In this document: piece after piece, positions 1-5,553 of the stretch
How positions within the stretch are numbered: the first letter of the stretch is position 1
Layout of the letters: the number at the start of each line of letters is the position of its first letter
Assembly (NCBI GenBank): GCA_035533615.1
Contig: DATLTM010000007.1
Location: 1 to 22,937 of the forward strand
Length of the DNA: 22,937 bases
Origin: C7867-001 sp035533615
GTDB lineage: Bacteria; Patescibacteriota; Minisyncoccia; Phycocordibacterales; Phycocordibacteraceae
Direction of reading: 5' to 3'
The notes under the pieces: model-generated
What the model saw: only the letters and a program-made list of their open reading frames with translations
Told to the model about the DNA's origin: nothing
Database searches by the model: none
Translations under genes and position numbers: made by a program

Positions 1-64
1 TTACAAGATTGCCGATGCGCTTGTTGCGTGGCAAAATGAAACGGCCTCCGGAAAGACCGTCTAG
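1..64 (+). CDS. C-terminal tail of an unidentified protein (5' end outside window)
   Basis: A reading frame open from the window edge encodes about 20 residues, ending in ASGKTV, and stops at TAG 62-64. The promoter of rsmI follows directly, which fits a gene end here. The closing GKxV resembles the last strand of some medium-chain dehydrogenases, but 20 residues are too few to assign a family, so the function is unknown. The frame could also be open by chance. Confidence 0.35.
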   Translation, partial: YKIADALVAWQNETASGKTV

Positions 65-100
65 AGACTCTGCGATGCCAATTTTTTTATTGTAACGTAT

Positions 101-109
101 TGATATACT
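101..109 (+). promoter_or_regulatory. Extended -10 promoter of rsmI
   Basis: TG-A-TATACT matches the extended -10 consensus TGnTATAAT in all but one base. No good -35 box lies at the usual distance; a T-rich run at 82-89 is there instead, which is tolerable for an extended -10 promoter. Transcription should start near 116, leaving a leader of about 19 nt before the ATG at 135. A purine stretch (GGGAG, 118-122) could act as a weak ribosome site, though its spacing is long. Confidence 0.6.
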
Positions 110-134
110 ATGTCAACGGGAGTAGAGTGTCTAC

Positions 135-806
135 ATGGGAACGCTCTCAATCATCGCAACACCAATCGGGAATTTAGAGGATATCACGCTACGCGCATTG
201 CGGACTCTGAAGGAATGCGACGTCATCTATGCCGAAGATACGCGCGTCACCTCTAAATTGCTTGCGCGGTATGAAATAAAAAAGCCGTTACAGCGGCTTG
301 ATGCGGCGACGGAAATCAAGAAAACGGCGGAAATCATCGCGCGACTCGAGGCCAATGAACGTATTGCGGTAGTGAGCGATGCAGGCACGCCTGGGATTTC
401 TGACCCCGGCGCGCGACTTGTGACCGAAGTGCGCAAACAATTGCCCGGTGCAACAATCGAAGCGATACCGGGCGCTTCTGCGCTCACGGCGGCACTCTCT
501 ATTGCTGGTATGGATACCGGCGAGTTCATGTTCCTCGGATTTCTGCCGCATAAGAAAGGACGCCAGACTGCGTTGAAGAAAATCGCGGCAAATGAATTGC
601 CGGTCGTGCTGTATGAATCGCCGCATCGGATAGTGAAATTGCTTAAGGAACTGGAAGCGCTGCGAATACCACGGGTCGTCATTGCTCGCGAGCTCACTAA
701 GATCCACGAGGAGGTCGTCTCGGGATCGCCGCAGGAGCTGCTCATTCATTTTTCCATGCGTCCCGATGCGATACGGGGAGAATTTGTCGTCATCGCGATG
801 CCTTGA
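135..806 (+). CDS. rsmI: 16S rRNA (cytidine-1402-2'-O)-methyltransferase RsmI, short form
   Basis: RsmI uses S-adenosylmethionine to 2'-O-methylate C1402 in the decoding centre of 16S rRNA. The tetrapyrrole-methylase fold is clear: ATPIGNLEDIT (residues 8-18), AEDTR (33-37), SDAGTPGISDPG (81-92, SAM-binding loop), IPGASA (111-116), YESPHR (160-165), ARELTK (184-189) and RGEFVVIA near the end. At 223 residues it is shorter than the E. coli enzyme (about 286) because the C-terminal helical domain is absent and the protein ends at the last strand of the catalytic domain. The HNE segment that usually follows the N-terminal domain is replaced by LDAATE (residues 55-60). It stops at TGA 804-806, whose bases overlap the next promoter. 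The family assignment is secure. Confidence 0.95.
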   Translation: MGTLSIIATPIGNLEDITLRALRTLKECDVIYAEDTRVTSKLLARYEIKKPLQRLDAATEIKKTAEIIARLEANERIAVVSDAGTPGISDPGARLVTEVRKQLPGATIEAIPGASALTAALSIAGMDTGEFMFLGFLPHKKGRQTALKKIAANELPVVLYESPHRIVKLLKELEALRIPRVVIARELTKIHEEVVSGSPQELLIHFSMRPDAIRGEFVVIAMP

Positions 807-812
807 TATACT
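804..812 (+). promoter_or_regulatory. Extended -10 promoter giving a leaderless mRNA
   Basis: TG-A-TATACT overlaps the rsmI stop codon. A plausible -35 (TTGTCG, 784-789) sits exactly 17 bp upstream of the hexamer. The A of the ATG at 819 is 7 bases beyond the hexamer, which is the expected transcription start, so the mRNA would begin at its start codon. The absence of any Shine-Dalgarno sequence fits this. Confidence 0.65.
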
Positions 813-818
813 TCGTAC

Positions 819-1052
819 ATGTCCCGCACCAGCACGCTCATCTTTCTCGGCATCCTCACCATTCTCGCGCCCTTTTCGGGATTCCCTATAGCGTTTCGTA
901 ATCTTCTCACTGTGATTTTTGGTGCGTGTGTAGTCGGTATCGGTTTCGCGCTTCGCACGAATGAAACGAAGAACGCGGCCGCAGAACGTCCGTCGGCTGA
1001 TATTTCTCCTGCATCCGAACCGTGGCCGCCACAAGATATTTCTCCGATCTGA
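819..1052 (+). CDS. Small two-helix membrane protein of unknown function
   Basis: A 77-residue protein with two hydrophobic segments (about residues 6-20 and 29-45) separated by a short loop containing G-F-P and an arginine. A polar tail of about 30 residues rich in Ser, Pro, Ala and Glu follows. The hairpin layout suggests an inner-membrane protein, with the tail side not determinable here. It starts 13 bp after rsmI at a probable leaderless ATG. I recall similar short two-helix proteins from Parcubacteria genomes but know no function for them. It could be a small partner for a larger membrane complex. A chance reading frame is unlikely given the clean hydrophobic pattern and the dedicated promoter. 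Confidence 0.7.
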   Translation: MSRTSTLIFLGILTILAPFSGFPIAFRNLLTVIFGACVVGIGFALRTNETKNAAAERPSADISPASEPWPPQDISPI

Positions 1053-1097
1053 CGCGTACGGAAGGGCAATCTAGAACGCCGAAGGCGTCCTGGTGTT

Positions 1098-1106
1098 TGG
1101 TATACT
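1098..1106 (+). promoter_or_regulatory. Extended -10 promoter of the TraG/HerA-like ATPase gene
   Basis: TG-G-TATACT has the same architecture as the two elements upstream. Only eight bases (1107-1114) separate the hexamer from the ATG at 1115, so the transcript should be leaderless or nearly so. No -35 box is visible at the expected position (1078-1083), and no Shine-Dalgarno sequence fits in the remaining space. Confidence 0.6.
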
Positions 1107-1114
1107 AAAAGACA

Positions 1115-2863
1115 ATGGAAAATCCCGAGCGTGTCACTTACTTCGCCGCGACCGATGCGAGGGGAAAATACGTCCCGTTCGGCATCAAATCAAAAGATCG
1201 TGATCGTCATATGTATGTCATCGGCAAGACCGGCATGGGGAAGTCGACTTTGCTCGAGAACATGGCGATTCAGGATATTCGAAACGGCGAGGGACTCGCC
1301 TTCATCGATCCACACGGCGGGACGGTCGATCGGCTTCTCGACTATATTCCCTCCGAACGCATTAAAGATGTCGTGTACTTTGCGCCGTTCGATATGGAGC
1401 ATCCCATCGCCTTTAATATCATGGAGGATGTTGGTTATGACAAGCGCCATCTGGTGGTAAGTGGCCTTATGGCGACATTCAAGAAGATTTGGGAAGACGC
1501 GTGGAGCGCGCGCATGGAGTATATTCTCACTAATACGCTCCTCGCCCTCTTGGAATATCCGGACGCGACTCTGCTTGGCGTCAACCGCATGTATACCGAC
1601 AAGGCATACCGGCAGAAAGTGGTTGATAACGTGAAAGATCCGGTCGTGAAGGATTTCTGGACGAAAGAATTCGCTAACTACGGCGACCGCTATACGCAGG
1701 AGGCGACGCCCGCCATCCAGAATAAGGTCGGCCAGTTCACCGGCAATCCGCTCATAAGGAATATCATCGGTCAGCCGAAGTCCTCTTTCGACATCCGCAC
1801 GATGATGGATCAGAAGAAGATACTCATTATCAATCTTTCCAAAGGGCTCGTGGGGGAGACCAATATGCGGCTCCTGGGCTCGATGCTCACGACACGCATC
1901 TTTCTTGCCGCGATGAGCCGCGCAGACCTTCCTGTGCCCGAGCTCGCGAAACGCCCCCATTTTTATTTCTACGTGGACGAGTTCCAGAACTTCGCGAATG
2001 AGACATTCGCCGAGATTCTTTCCGAGGCGCGCAAATATAAATTAGATCTCGTCATTGCACACCAGTATATCGAGCAGATGGAAGAGGAGGTACGCGACGC
2101 TGTCTTCGGTAACGTCGGTACGACCGTCGTATTTCGTGTCGGGCCGTTTGACGCCGAGGTGCTTGAGACAATTTTCCTTCCTCATTTCACGAAGGAGGAT
2201 GTAGTCGTTCTCGATCGTCGGCAGATATACCTCACACTCATGATAGACGGCGTCGGATCGGCGCCGTTCTCGGCGGTGACAATACCGCCGATAGAGGCGC
2301 CGCCAATATCGTATCGGGAGCAGGTCATCGCCGAGTCGCACGCGCAATTTACTGCGCCGCGCGCACGTGTCGAAAGCTCAATTATGGAAGAGCTTGCCGC
2401 AAGCGCGGCCTCCGAAGCGCCTCCCGATGCGAGGATGCGGAAGAAGTCGGCACCCATACCGCGCGCGCCGATGCAGTCCACGCAATTTCCGCCGAGGGAT
2501 ATCGTAAGGTCCATTCCGACTAAATCGGCTGCGCCTCGTTTCGAAACCCCGCATCCCTCACCCAGAGCTGCAGAGAGTGCGGCGCGTCCGTCTGTGCCGA
2601 TGAAGAATTCCGGCGATCTAAAGGCGATTCTGCGTACGATGGTGACGAAGACCGACAACGAGCGGGAACGGAAGCAAAGAGAGAATACGCAGTCACTGAA
2701 GGGAGTACTCGCCGATGTTCTTGGAAAGGCGCAGGAGCGCGCAGCGGTAGAGCCGCCGCATGAGAATCTTCCGCCGATTGCTCCAGTTCCTGCCGCACAA
2801 GAAAAGAAACCTTTCGAGGTTTCCGAAGATGCGCTTCGCAGAGTCTTGAAGGGCGAAACATGA
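1115..2863 (+). CDS. TraG/VirD4-HerA superfamily P-loop ATPase (type IV secretion / DUF87-like)
   Basis: A 582-residue protein with a hexameric DNA-translocase-type ATPase domain. Walker A is GKTGMGKST (residues 37-45), followed by FIDPHGG (63-69), a hallmark of this group. Walker B is FYVDEFQNF (285-293), followed by SEARKYKLDLVIAHQY (303-318), typical of TraG/VirD4 coupling proteins and their DUF87 relatives. Unlike classical coupling proteins it has no N-terminal membrane helices, so it should be soluble or recruited by a partner. Residues from about 400 onward form a Pro/Ala/Ser-rich, probably disordered region. This region contains a charged helical stretch near 510-540 and ends in a short helix. 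No VirB4, relaxase or other conjugation gene is nearby. DNA pumping, a secretion or pilus role, or a chromosome-processing role all remain possible. Confidence 0.85.
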   Translation: MENPERVTYFAATDARGKYVPFGIKSKDRDRHMYVIGKTGMGKSTLLENMAIQDIRNGEGLAFIDPHGGTVDRLLDYIPSERIKDVVYFAPFDMEHPIAFNIMEDVGYDKRHLVVSGLMATFKKIWEDAWSARMEYILTNTLLALLEYPDATLLGVNRMYTDKAYRQKVVDNVKDPVVKDFWTKEFANYGDRYTQEATPAIQNKVGQFTGNPLIRNIIGQPKSSFDIRTMMDQKKILIINLSKGLVGETNMRLLGSMLTTRIFLAAMSRADLPVPELAKRPHFYFYVDEFQNFANETFAEILSEARKYKLDLVIAHQYIEQMEEEVRDAVFGNVGTTVVFRVGPFDAEVLETIFLPHFTKEDVVVLDRRQIYLTLMIDGVGSAPFSAVTIPPIEAPPISYREQVIAESHAQFTAPRARVESSIMEELAASAASEAPPDARMRKKSAPIPRAPMQSTQFPPRDIVRSIPTKSAAPRFETPHPSPRAAESAARPSVPMKNSGDLKAILRTMVTKTDNERERKQRENTQSLKGVLADVLGKAQERAAVEPPHENLPPIAPVPAAQEKKPFEVSEDALRRVLKGET

Positions 2864-3290
2864 TTATATAGATGTACGTAGCAGTACACGGGCAAATTGA
2901 TTACCAAGTATGGAAGGAGCACGCTTAGCACATATCGCCTGCAGCGGTGACCACCGACGCACTCGCGCAACCTTTCGCGTCCGTGCGGAGTTTAAGTGAA
3001 ATACAGATGGTCGAGTCTGTAGCGAACACGGAAATAAGCGGTACGGCGCATGAAAACAAAGCAGTTCGCGCCCCCGCAGTGGCGACAGAGCTCGCCGCTG
3101 CGGGGGCGGCATTACTGGCTTTTTTATCGCCTTATCCGTCCGCGTGCCGATTCTCCTCAACTCGCAGTGAACAACCAGGCTTCCTTGGCCTTATGGCCTT
3201 TACGTGCGAGCGCCTATCTTTCTTTTGGTTAGGAAGACCTGACTTCCACAATTCGCATTCATATTCATTCTACGCTACGCTTTCTACACT
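2864..3290. other. Non-coding interval of about 430 bp with several hairpins; possible structured RNA
   Basis: No convincing gene lies here. The open frames on both strands have low-complexity, Arg/Ser-rich translations with no family features, and one of them runs into the dehydrogenase start. Stem-loops seen by eye include TGTAC/GTACA at 2873-2888; a stem built from CGCAC/GTGCG with inner CGCG/CGCG at about 2959-2990; the large bidirectional terminator at 3058-3125; and GGAAG/CTTCC at about 3231-3246. I saw no tRNA, tmRNA, RNase P, SRP or 6S signature. The segment may hold a short structured transcript ending at the terminator, or may simply be spacer. Confidence 0.4.
3058..3125. terminator. 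Strong bidirectional intrinsic terminator
   Basis: A 10-bp perfect GC-rich stem (GCCCCCGCAG 3070-3079 with CTGCGGGGGC 3098-3107) continues inward through six more pairs, one of them a G-T wobble, to the six-base loop CAGAGC (3086-3091). An outer stem pairs AAAGCAGT (3058-3065) with ACTG-G-CTTT (3114-3122) through one bulged G and an internal loop. TTTTTT follows on the + strand (3120-3125). On the - strand the stem is followed by CTTTGTTTTC, so the element can stop transcription both ways. It lies about 200 bp past the ATPase gene and 165 bp before the dehydrogenase. Confidence 0.8.
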
Positions 3291-4133
3291 ATGCATAACG
3301 GGGAAATCATTCTCATAACAGGTGGTACGTCCGGCATCGGTAAGGAAACCATGAAAGAACTCGCGGCAACTGGTGCAACGATTGTATTTACCGCACGCGA
3401 TCCTGGGAAAGGAGAAAAGACCAAAAAAGAGATAATAAAAGAGACGGGTAACAGTGCAATTGAATATCTTACTTGTGATCTCGCATCATTCTCTTCGATT
3501 CGAGCATGTGCAGGGGAATACAAAAGACGTTGGGGAAGACTCGACGTGTTGATACATAATGCAGGAGTTCTACCGCAGGAAAGGCAAGAGTCAAAAGACG
3601 GCATTGAGTTGAATTTCGCTGTTAATTTCTTAGCGCCTCTTTTACTTACCAATCTTCTCCTTCCGCTGCTGAAGCAGAGTGCACCTTCGCGAATCATCAA
3701 CATCTCTTCCTCTATGCACAAGGAAGGTCGCATTGATTTTACCGATCTGGAGGGCAAAAAAGATTTCGATAAATATAAAGCATATGCGCAGTCAAAGCTC
3801 GCACTGCTCCTCTTCACGAAGAAGTTTGCGAAGGATCTGGCGGGAACCGGTGTGACGGTGAACGCCCTGCATCCTGGAGTGGTCGAGACGGAAATGACCA
3901 TGCAGAATGTTCGCGAAATGAATCCAGTCGCTGCTTTTATCTTTAAACGCACACTAATCACCCCGGCGCAGGGGGCCGTCACGAGCGTGTATCTTGCTAT
4001 GTCGCCGGAAGTCGCGAACGTGAGCGGTAAGTATTTTGAAAAAATGGAAACCGTTTCCGCATCGCCACTTGCCGATGATGAGGCACTTGCCGACAGACTG
4101 TGGGATGTTGCAGTCAAGCTAATCGGTTTGTAA
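3291..4133 (+). CDS. Short-chain dehydrogenase/reductase (retinol-dehydrogenase-like SDR)
   Basis: A 280-residue NAD(P)-dependent oxidoreductase of the classical SDR family. It has the glycine-rich cofactor motif TGGTSGIG (residues 10-17), CDLAS (62-66), NAG (90-92), a serine cluster in NISSSMH (137-143, catalytic Ser) and the YAQSK catalytic pair (Tyr165, Lys169). PGVVETEM follows after the catalytic core. The overall pattern, with an Arg after the first strand-turn (TARDPGKGEK), resembles retinol dehydrogenase and WW-oxidoreductase-like enzymes that act on lipids or other hydrophobic alcohols and carbonyls, preferring NADP. The substrate cannot be read from sequence. The ATG at 3291 puts the Rossmann motif at the normal distance from the N-terminus. 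The gene stands alone between two terminators and is not evidently linked to the glycan locus. Confidence 0.9.
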   Translation: MHNGEIILITGGTSGIGKETMKELAATGATIVFTARDPGKGEKTKKEIIKETGNSAIEYLTCDLASFSSIRACAGEYKRRWGRLDVLIHNAGVLPQERQESKDGIELNFAVNFLAPLLLTNLLLPLLKQSAPSRIINISSSMHKEGRIDFTDLEGKKDFDKYKAYAQSKLALLLFTKKFAKDLAGTGVTVNALHPGVVETEMTMQNVREMNPVAAFIFKRTLITPAQGAVTSVYLAMSPEVANVSGKYFEKMETVSASPLADDEALADRLWDVAVKLIGL

Positions 4134-4146
4134 TTCTCGTGAGTCT

Positions 4147-4155
4147 TGGTATAGT
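4147..4155 (+). promoter_or_regulatory. Extended -10 promoter of the 68-residue gene
   Basis: TG-G-TATAGT, the same extended -10 pattern as upstream of rsmI and the ATPase gene. It lies 14 bp after the dehydrogenase stop. Transcription would start near 4162, giving a leader of about 27 nt that contains the strong ribosome binding site at 4176-4183. Confidence 0.5.
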
Positions 4156-4175
4156 GCATCCTTGATCTTTTAGAG

Positions 4176-4183
4176 AAGGAGAT
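4176..4183 (+). promoter_or_regulatory. Strong Shine-Dalgarno site
   Basis: AAGGAGAT lies 5 bases upstream of the ATG at 4189 (7 bases from AAGGAG) and is a near-perfect anti-Shine-Dalgarno match. It stands out because most genes in this window have no recognisable site. It fixes the start of the 68-residue protein and implies efficient translation. Confidence 0.8.
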
Positions 4184-4188
4184 GTGGT

Positions 4189-4395
4189 ATGATTACGGTC
4201 ATAGATTGTTTACCCGTTAGGGTGATGCGAGTCGGTCGAATGGTGATCGTTTGTCTTGCGAACACGACGGACGCAAAAGCGCTTAAAGACGCTTTCAACA
4301 CGGCGCACCTCGCGCAAAAGGATTCTGCAAAGTTGGTGCACCGCTATGCCGAAGAACACGGCATTGTCCCTGGCACTCCCACTGCGACCGACTAA
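4189..4395 (+). CDS. Small protein of unknown function, 68 residues
   Basis: A 68-residue protein with no family I recognise. The first 25 residues are beta-like and hydrophobic (VIDCLPVRVMRVGRMVIVCL). Residues 27-55 look helical and charged, and the tail is Pro/Thr-rich. It has no clear membrane helix or signal peptide; two cysteines (7 and 22) are present but no zinc motif. Gene status rests on context: an extended -10 promoter, a near-consensus ribosome binding site and a dedicated terminator 26 bp after the stop. That makes it a compact monocistronic unit, possibly well expressed. It could be a small cytoplasmic regulator or a structural protein, but the sequence does not decide. Confidence 0.7.
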   Translation: MITVIDCLPVRVMRVGRMVIVCLANTTDAKALKDAFNTAHLAQKDSAKLVHRYAEEHGIVPGTPTATD

Positions 4396-4420
4396 GTGCC
4401 ATTCGGGTATCTATAGATAG

Positions 4421-4450
4421 GGGCCAGCGCAACTGCTGGCCCTCTTCTTT
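4421..4450 (+). terminator. Intrinsic terminator after the 68-residue gene
   Basis: A perfect 8-bp stem, GGGCCAGC (4421-4428) with GCTGGCCC (4435-4442), encloses the loop GCAACT. The T-rich tract TCTTCTTT follows at 4443-4450. It separates the small gene from the glycan operon that begins at 4496. Confidence 0.85.
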
Positions 4451-4453
4451 GGT

Positions 4454-4459
4454 TATAAT
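4454..4459 (+). promoter_or_regulatory. Probable -10 box of the glycan operon
   Basis: A perfect TATAAT directly after the terminator T-tract and 36 bp before the first gene of the operon. No clear -35 element is visible and the upstream bases are GGT rather than TGn. A start near 4466 would leave a leader of about 30 nt. A weaker alternative (TG-A-TACTGT, 4478-4486) would give a nearly leaderless transcript. Confidence 0.5.
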
Positions 4460-4495
4460 AGTAATTGTTGGGGATTTTGATACTGTAGAACACAC

Positions 4496-5551
4496 ATGGC
4501 TAAGAAAATATTGATATTGGGCGTCAACGGATTCATAGGACACCATCTCTCAAAGCGAATATTAGAAACGACCGATTGGGAGGTATACGGCATGGACATG
4601 CAGAGTGACCGAGTTGTCGAATTCACAGAGAATCCGAGATTTCATTTTTTCGAAGGAGATATCCTCATAAACAAAGAATGGATCGAGTATCACATCATAA
4701 AATGTGATGTTGTCCTACCACTTGTTGCGATCGCGACACCAATGAGCTATGTGAAATCGCCGTTGAAGACTTTTGAACTCGATTTCGAAGCGAATCTGCC
4801 CATCGTGCGTGCGGCGGTGAAATACGGGAAGCGTGTCATTTTTCCGTCGACGTCGGAGGTGTACGGTATGAGCGACAATGCGGCCTTTCATCCGTACGAA
4901 TCGAATCTCGTCCTAGGGCCAATCGATAAGCAGCGCTGGATCTATTCATGTTCAAAGCAGATGCTCGATCGGGTCATCTGGGCATACGGGCAGGAACAGA
5001 GATTTGATTTCACGCTTTTCCGCCCATTCAACTGGATCGGCACCGGTCTCGATCGGCTTTCCGCGAACAAAGAAGGGAATTCCCGAGTCATCACCCAATT
5101 TCTCGGGAACATTGTTCGTGGACAGAATATCAACCTGGTTGATGGCGGGAGGCAGAAAAGGGCGTTCACTTATATTGATGATGGCATTGACGCGCTGATG
5201 AAGATTGTTGAGAACAAAAACAATGTCGCGACGGGGAAGATCTATAACATCGGCAATCCGGATAACAACTGGTCCATCAAGGAACTCGCAGAAACTATGA
5301 TTGCTCTAGCGAACGAGTATCCCGAATATCATAAATATGCGCATAACACAAAAATTGTTGATACAACTGCGGAGGGGTATTACGGCAAGGGGTATCAGGA
5401 CGTACAAAACCGCGTGCCGTATATTGAGAATACGAAAAAGGAACTATCTTGGGCACCGAAGGTGGGGATGGACGACGCGTTGCGGATGATTTTTGAAGGA
5501 TATCGTACTCAAGTTGACGAGGCCCGCTTGCTCGCCGATCTCGACGTGTAG
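4496..5551 (+). CDS. ArnA-type UDP-glucuronate decarboxylase (UDP-4-keto-pentose synthase), stand-alone
   Basis: A 351-residue extended SDR that matches the C-terminal dehydrogenase domain of E. coli ArnA along its whole length. It should oxidise UDP-glucuronate at C4 with NAD and decarboxylate it to UDP-4-keto-pentose. The NAD motif is GVNGFIG (9-15). KCDVVLPLVAIATP (69-82), FPSTSEVYG (116-124, holding Ser120 and Glu121), WIYSCSK (148-154, Tyr150 and Lys154) and FRPFNWIG (175-182) follow. GGRQKRAFTYIDDG (217-230) holds the arginine (222) that aligns with the catalytic Arg619 of ArnA, and YYGKGYQDVQ comes later. The formyltransferase half of ArnA is absent. It heads the glycan operon, with two bases separating its stop from the next ATG, so it probably supplies a pentose donor. 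Whether the final product is UDP-xylose or a keto sugar for another enzyme is not readable here. Confidence 0.9.
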   Translation: MAKKILILGVNGFIGHHLSKRILETTDWEVYGMDMQSDRVVEFTENPRFHFFEGDILINKEWIEYHIIKCDVVLPLVAIATPMSYVKSPLKTFELDFEANLPIVRAAVKYGKRVIFPSTSEVYGMSDNAAFHPYESNLVLGPIDKQRWIYSCSKQMLDRVIWAYGQEQRFDFTLFRPFNWIGTGLDRLSANKEGNSRVITQFLGNIVRGQNINLVDGGRQKRAFTYIDDGIDALMKIVENKNNVATGKIYNIGNPDNNWSIKELAETMIALANEYPEYHKYAHNTKIVDTTAEGYYGKGYQDVQNRVPYIENTKKELSWAPKVGMDDALRMIFEGYRTQVDEARLLADLDV

Positions 5552-5553
5552 AT

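Noticed and set aside
1073..1091. Small hairpin ACGCC-GAA-GGCGT as a terminator of the 77-residue gene
   Set aside because: The stem is only five perfect pairs and no T-tract follows; it was not listed as a terminator.
2990..3030. tRNA T-arm-like sequence GGTCGAGTC
   Set aside because: The flanking bases do not form the five-pair stem and no acceptor or anticodon arm could be found around it.
2864..3160. Open frame on the - strand in the intergenic interval
   Set aside because: It is arginine-rich and patternless, crosses the terminator stem and ends at the base after the ATPase stop; a real gene would not need to.
2947..3318. Open frame with GTG start overlapping the dehydrogenase start
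   Set aside because: The translation has no family or structural pattern, it spans the terminator hairpin and it overlaps a well-supported gene in another frame.
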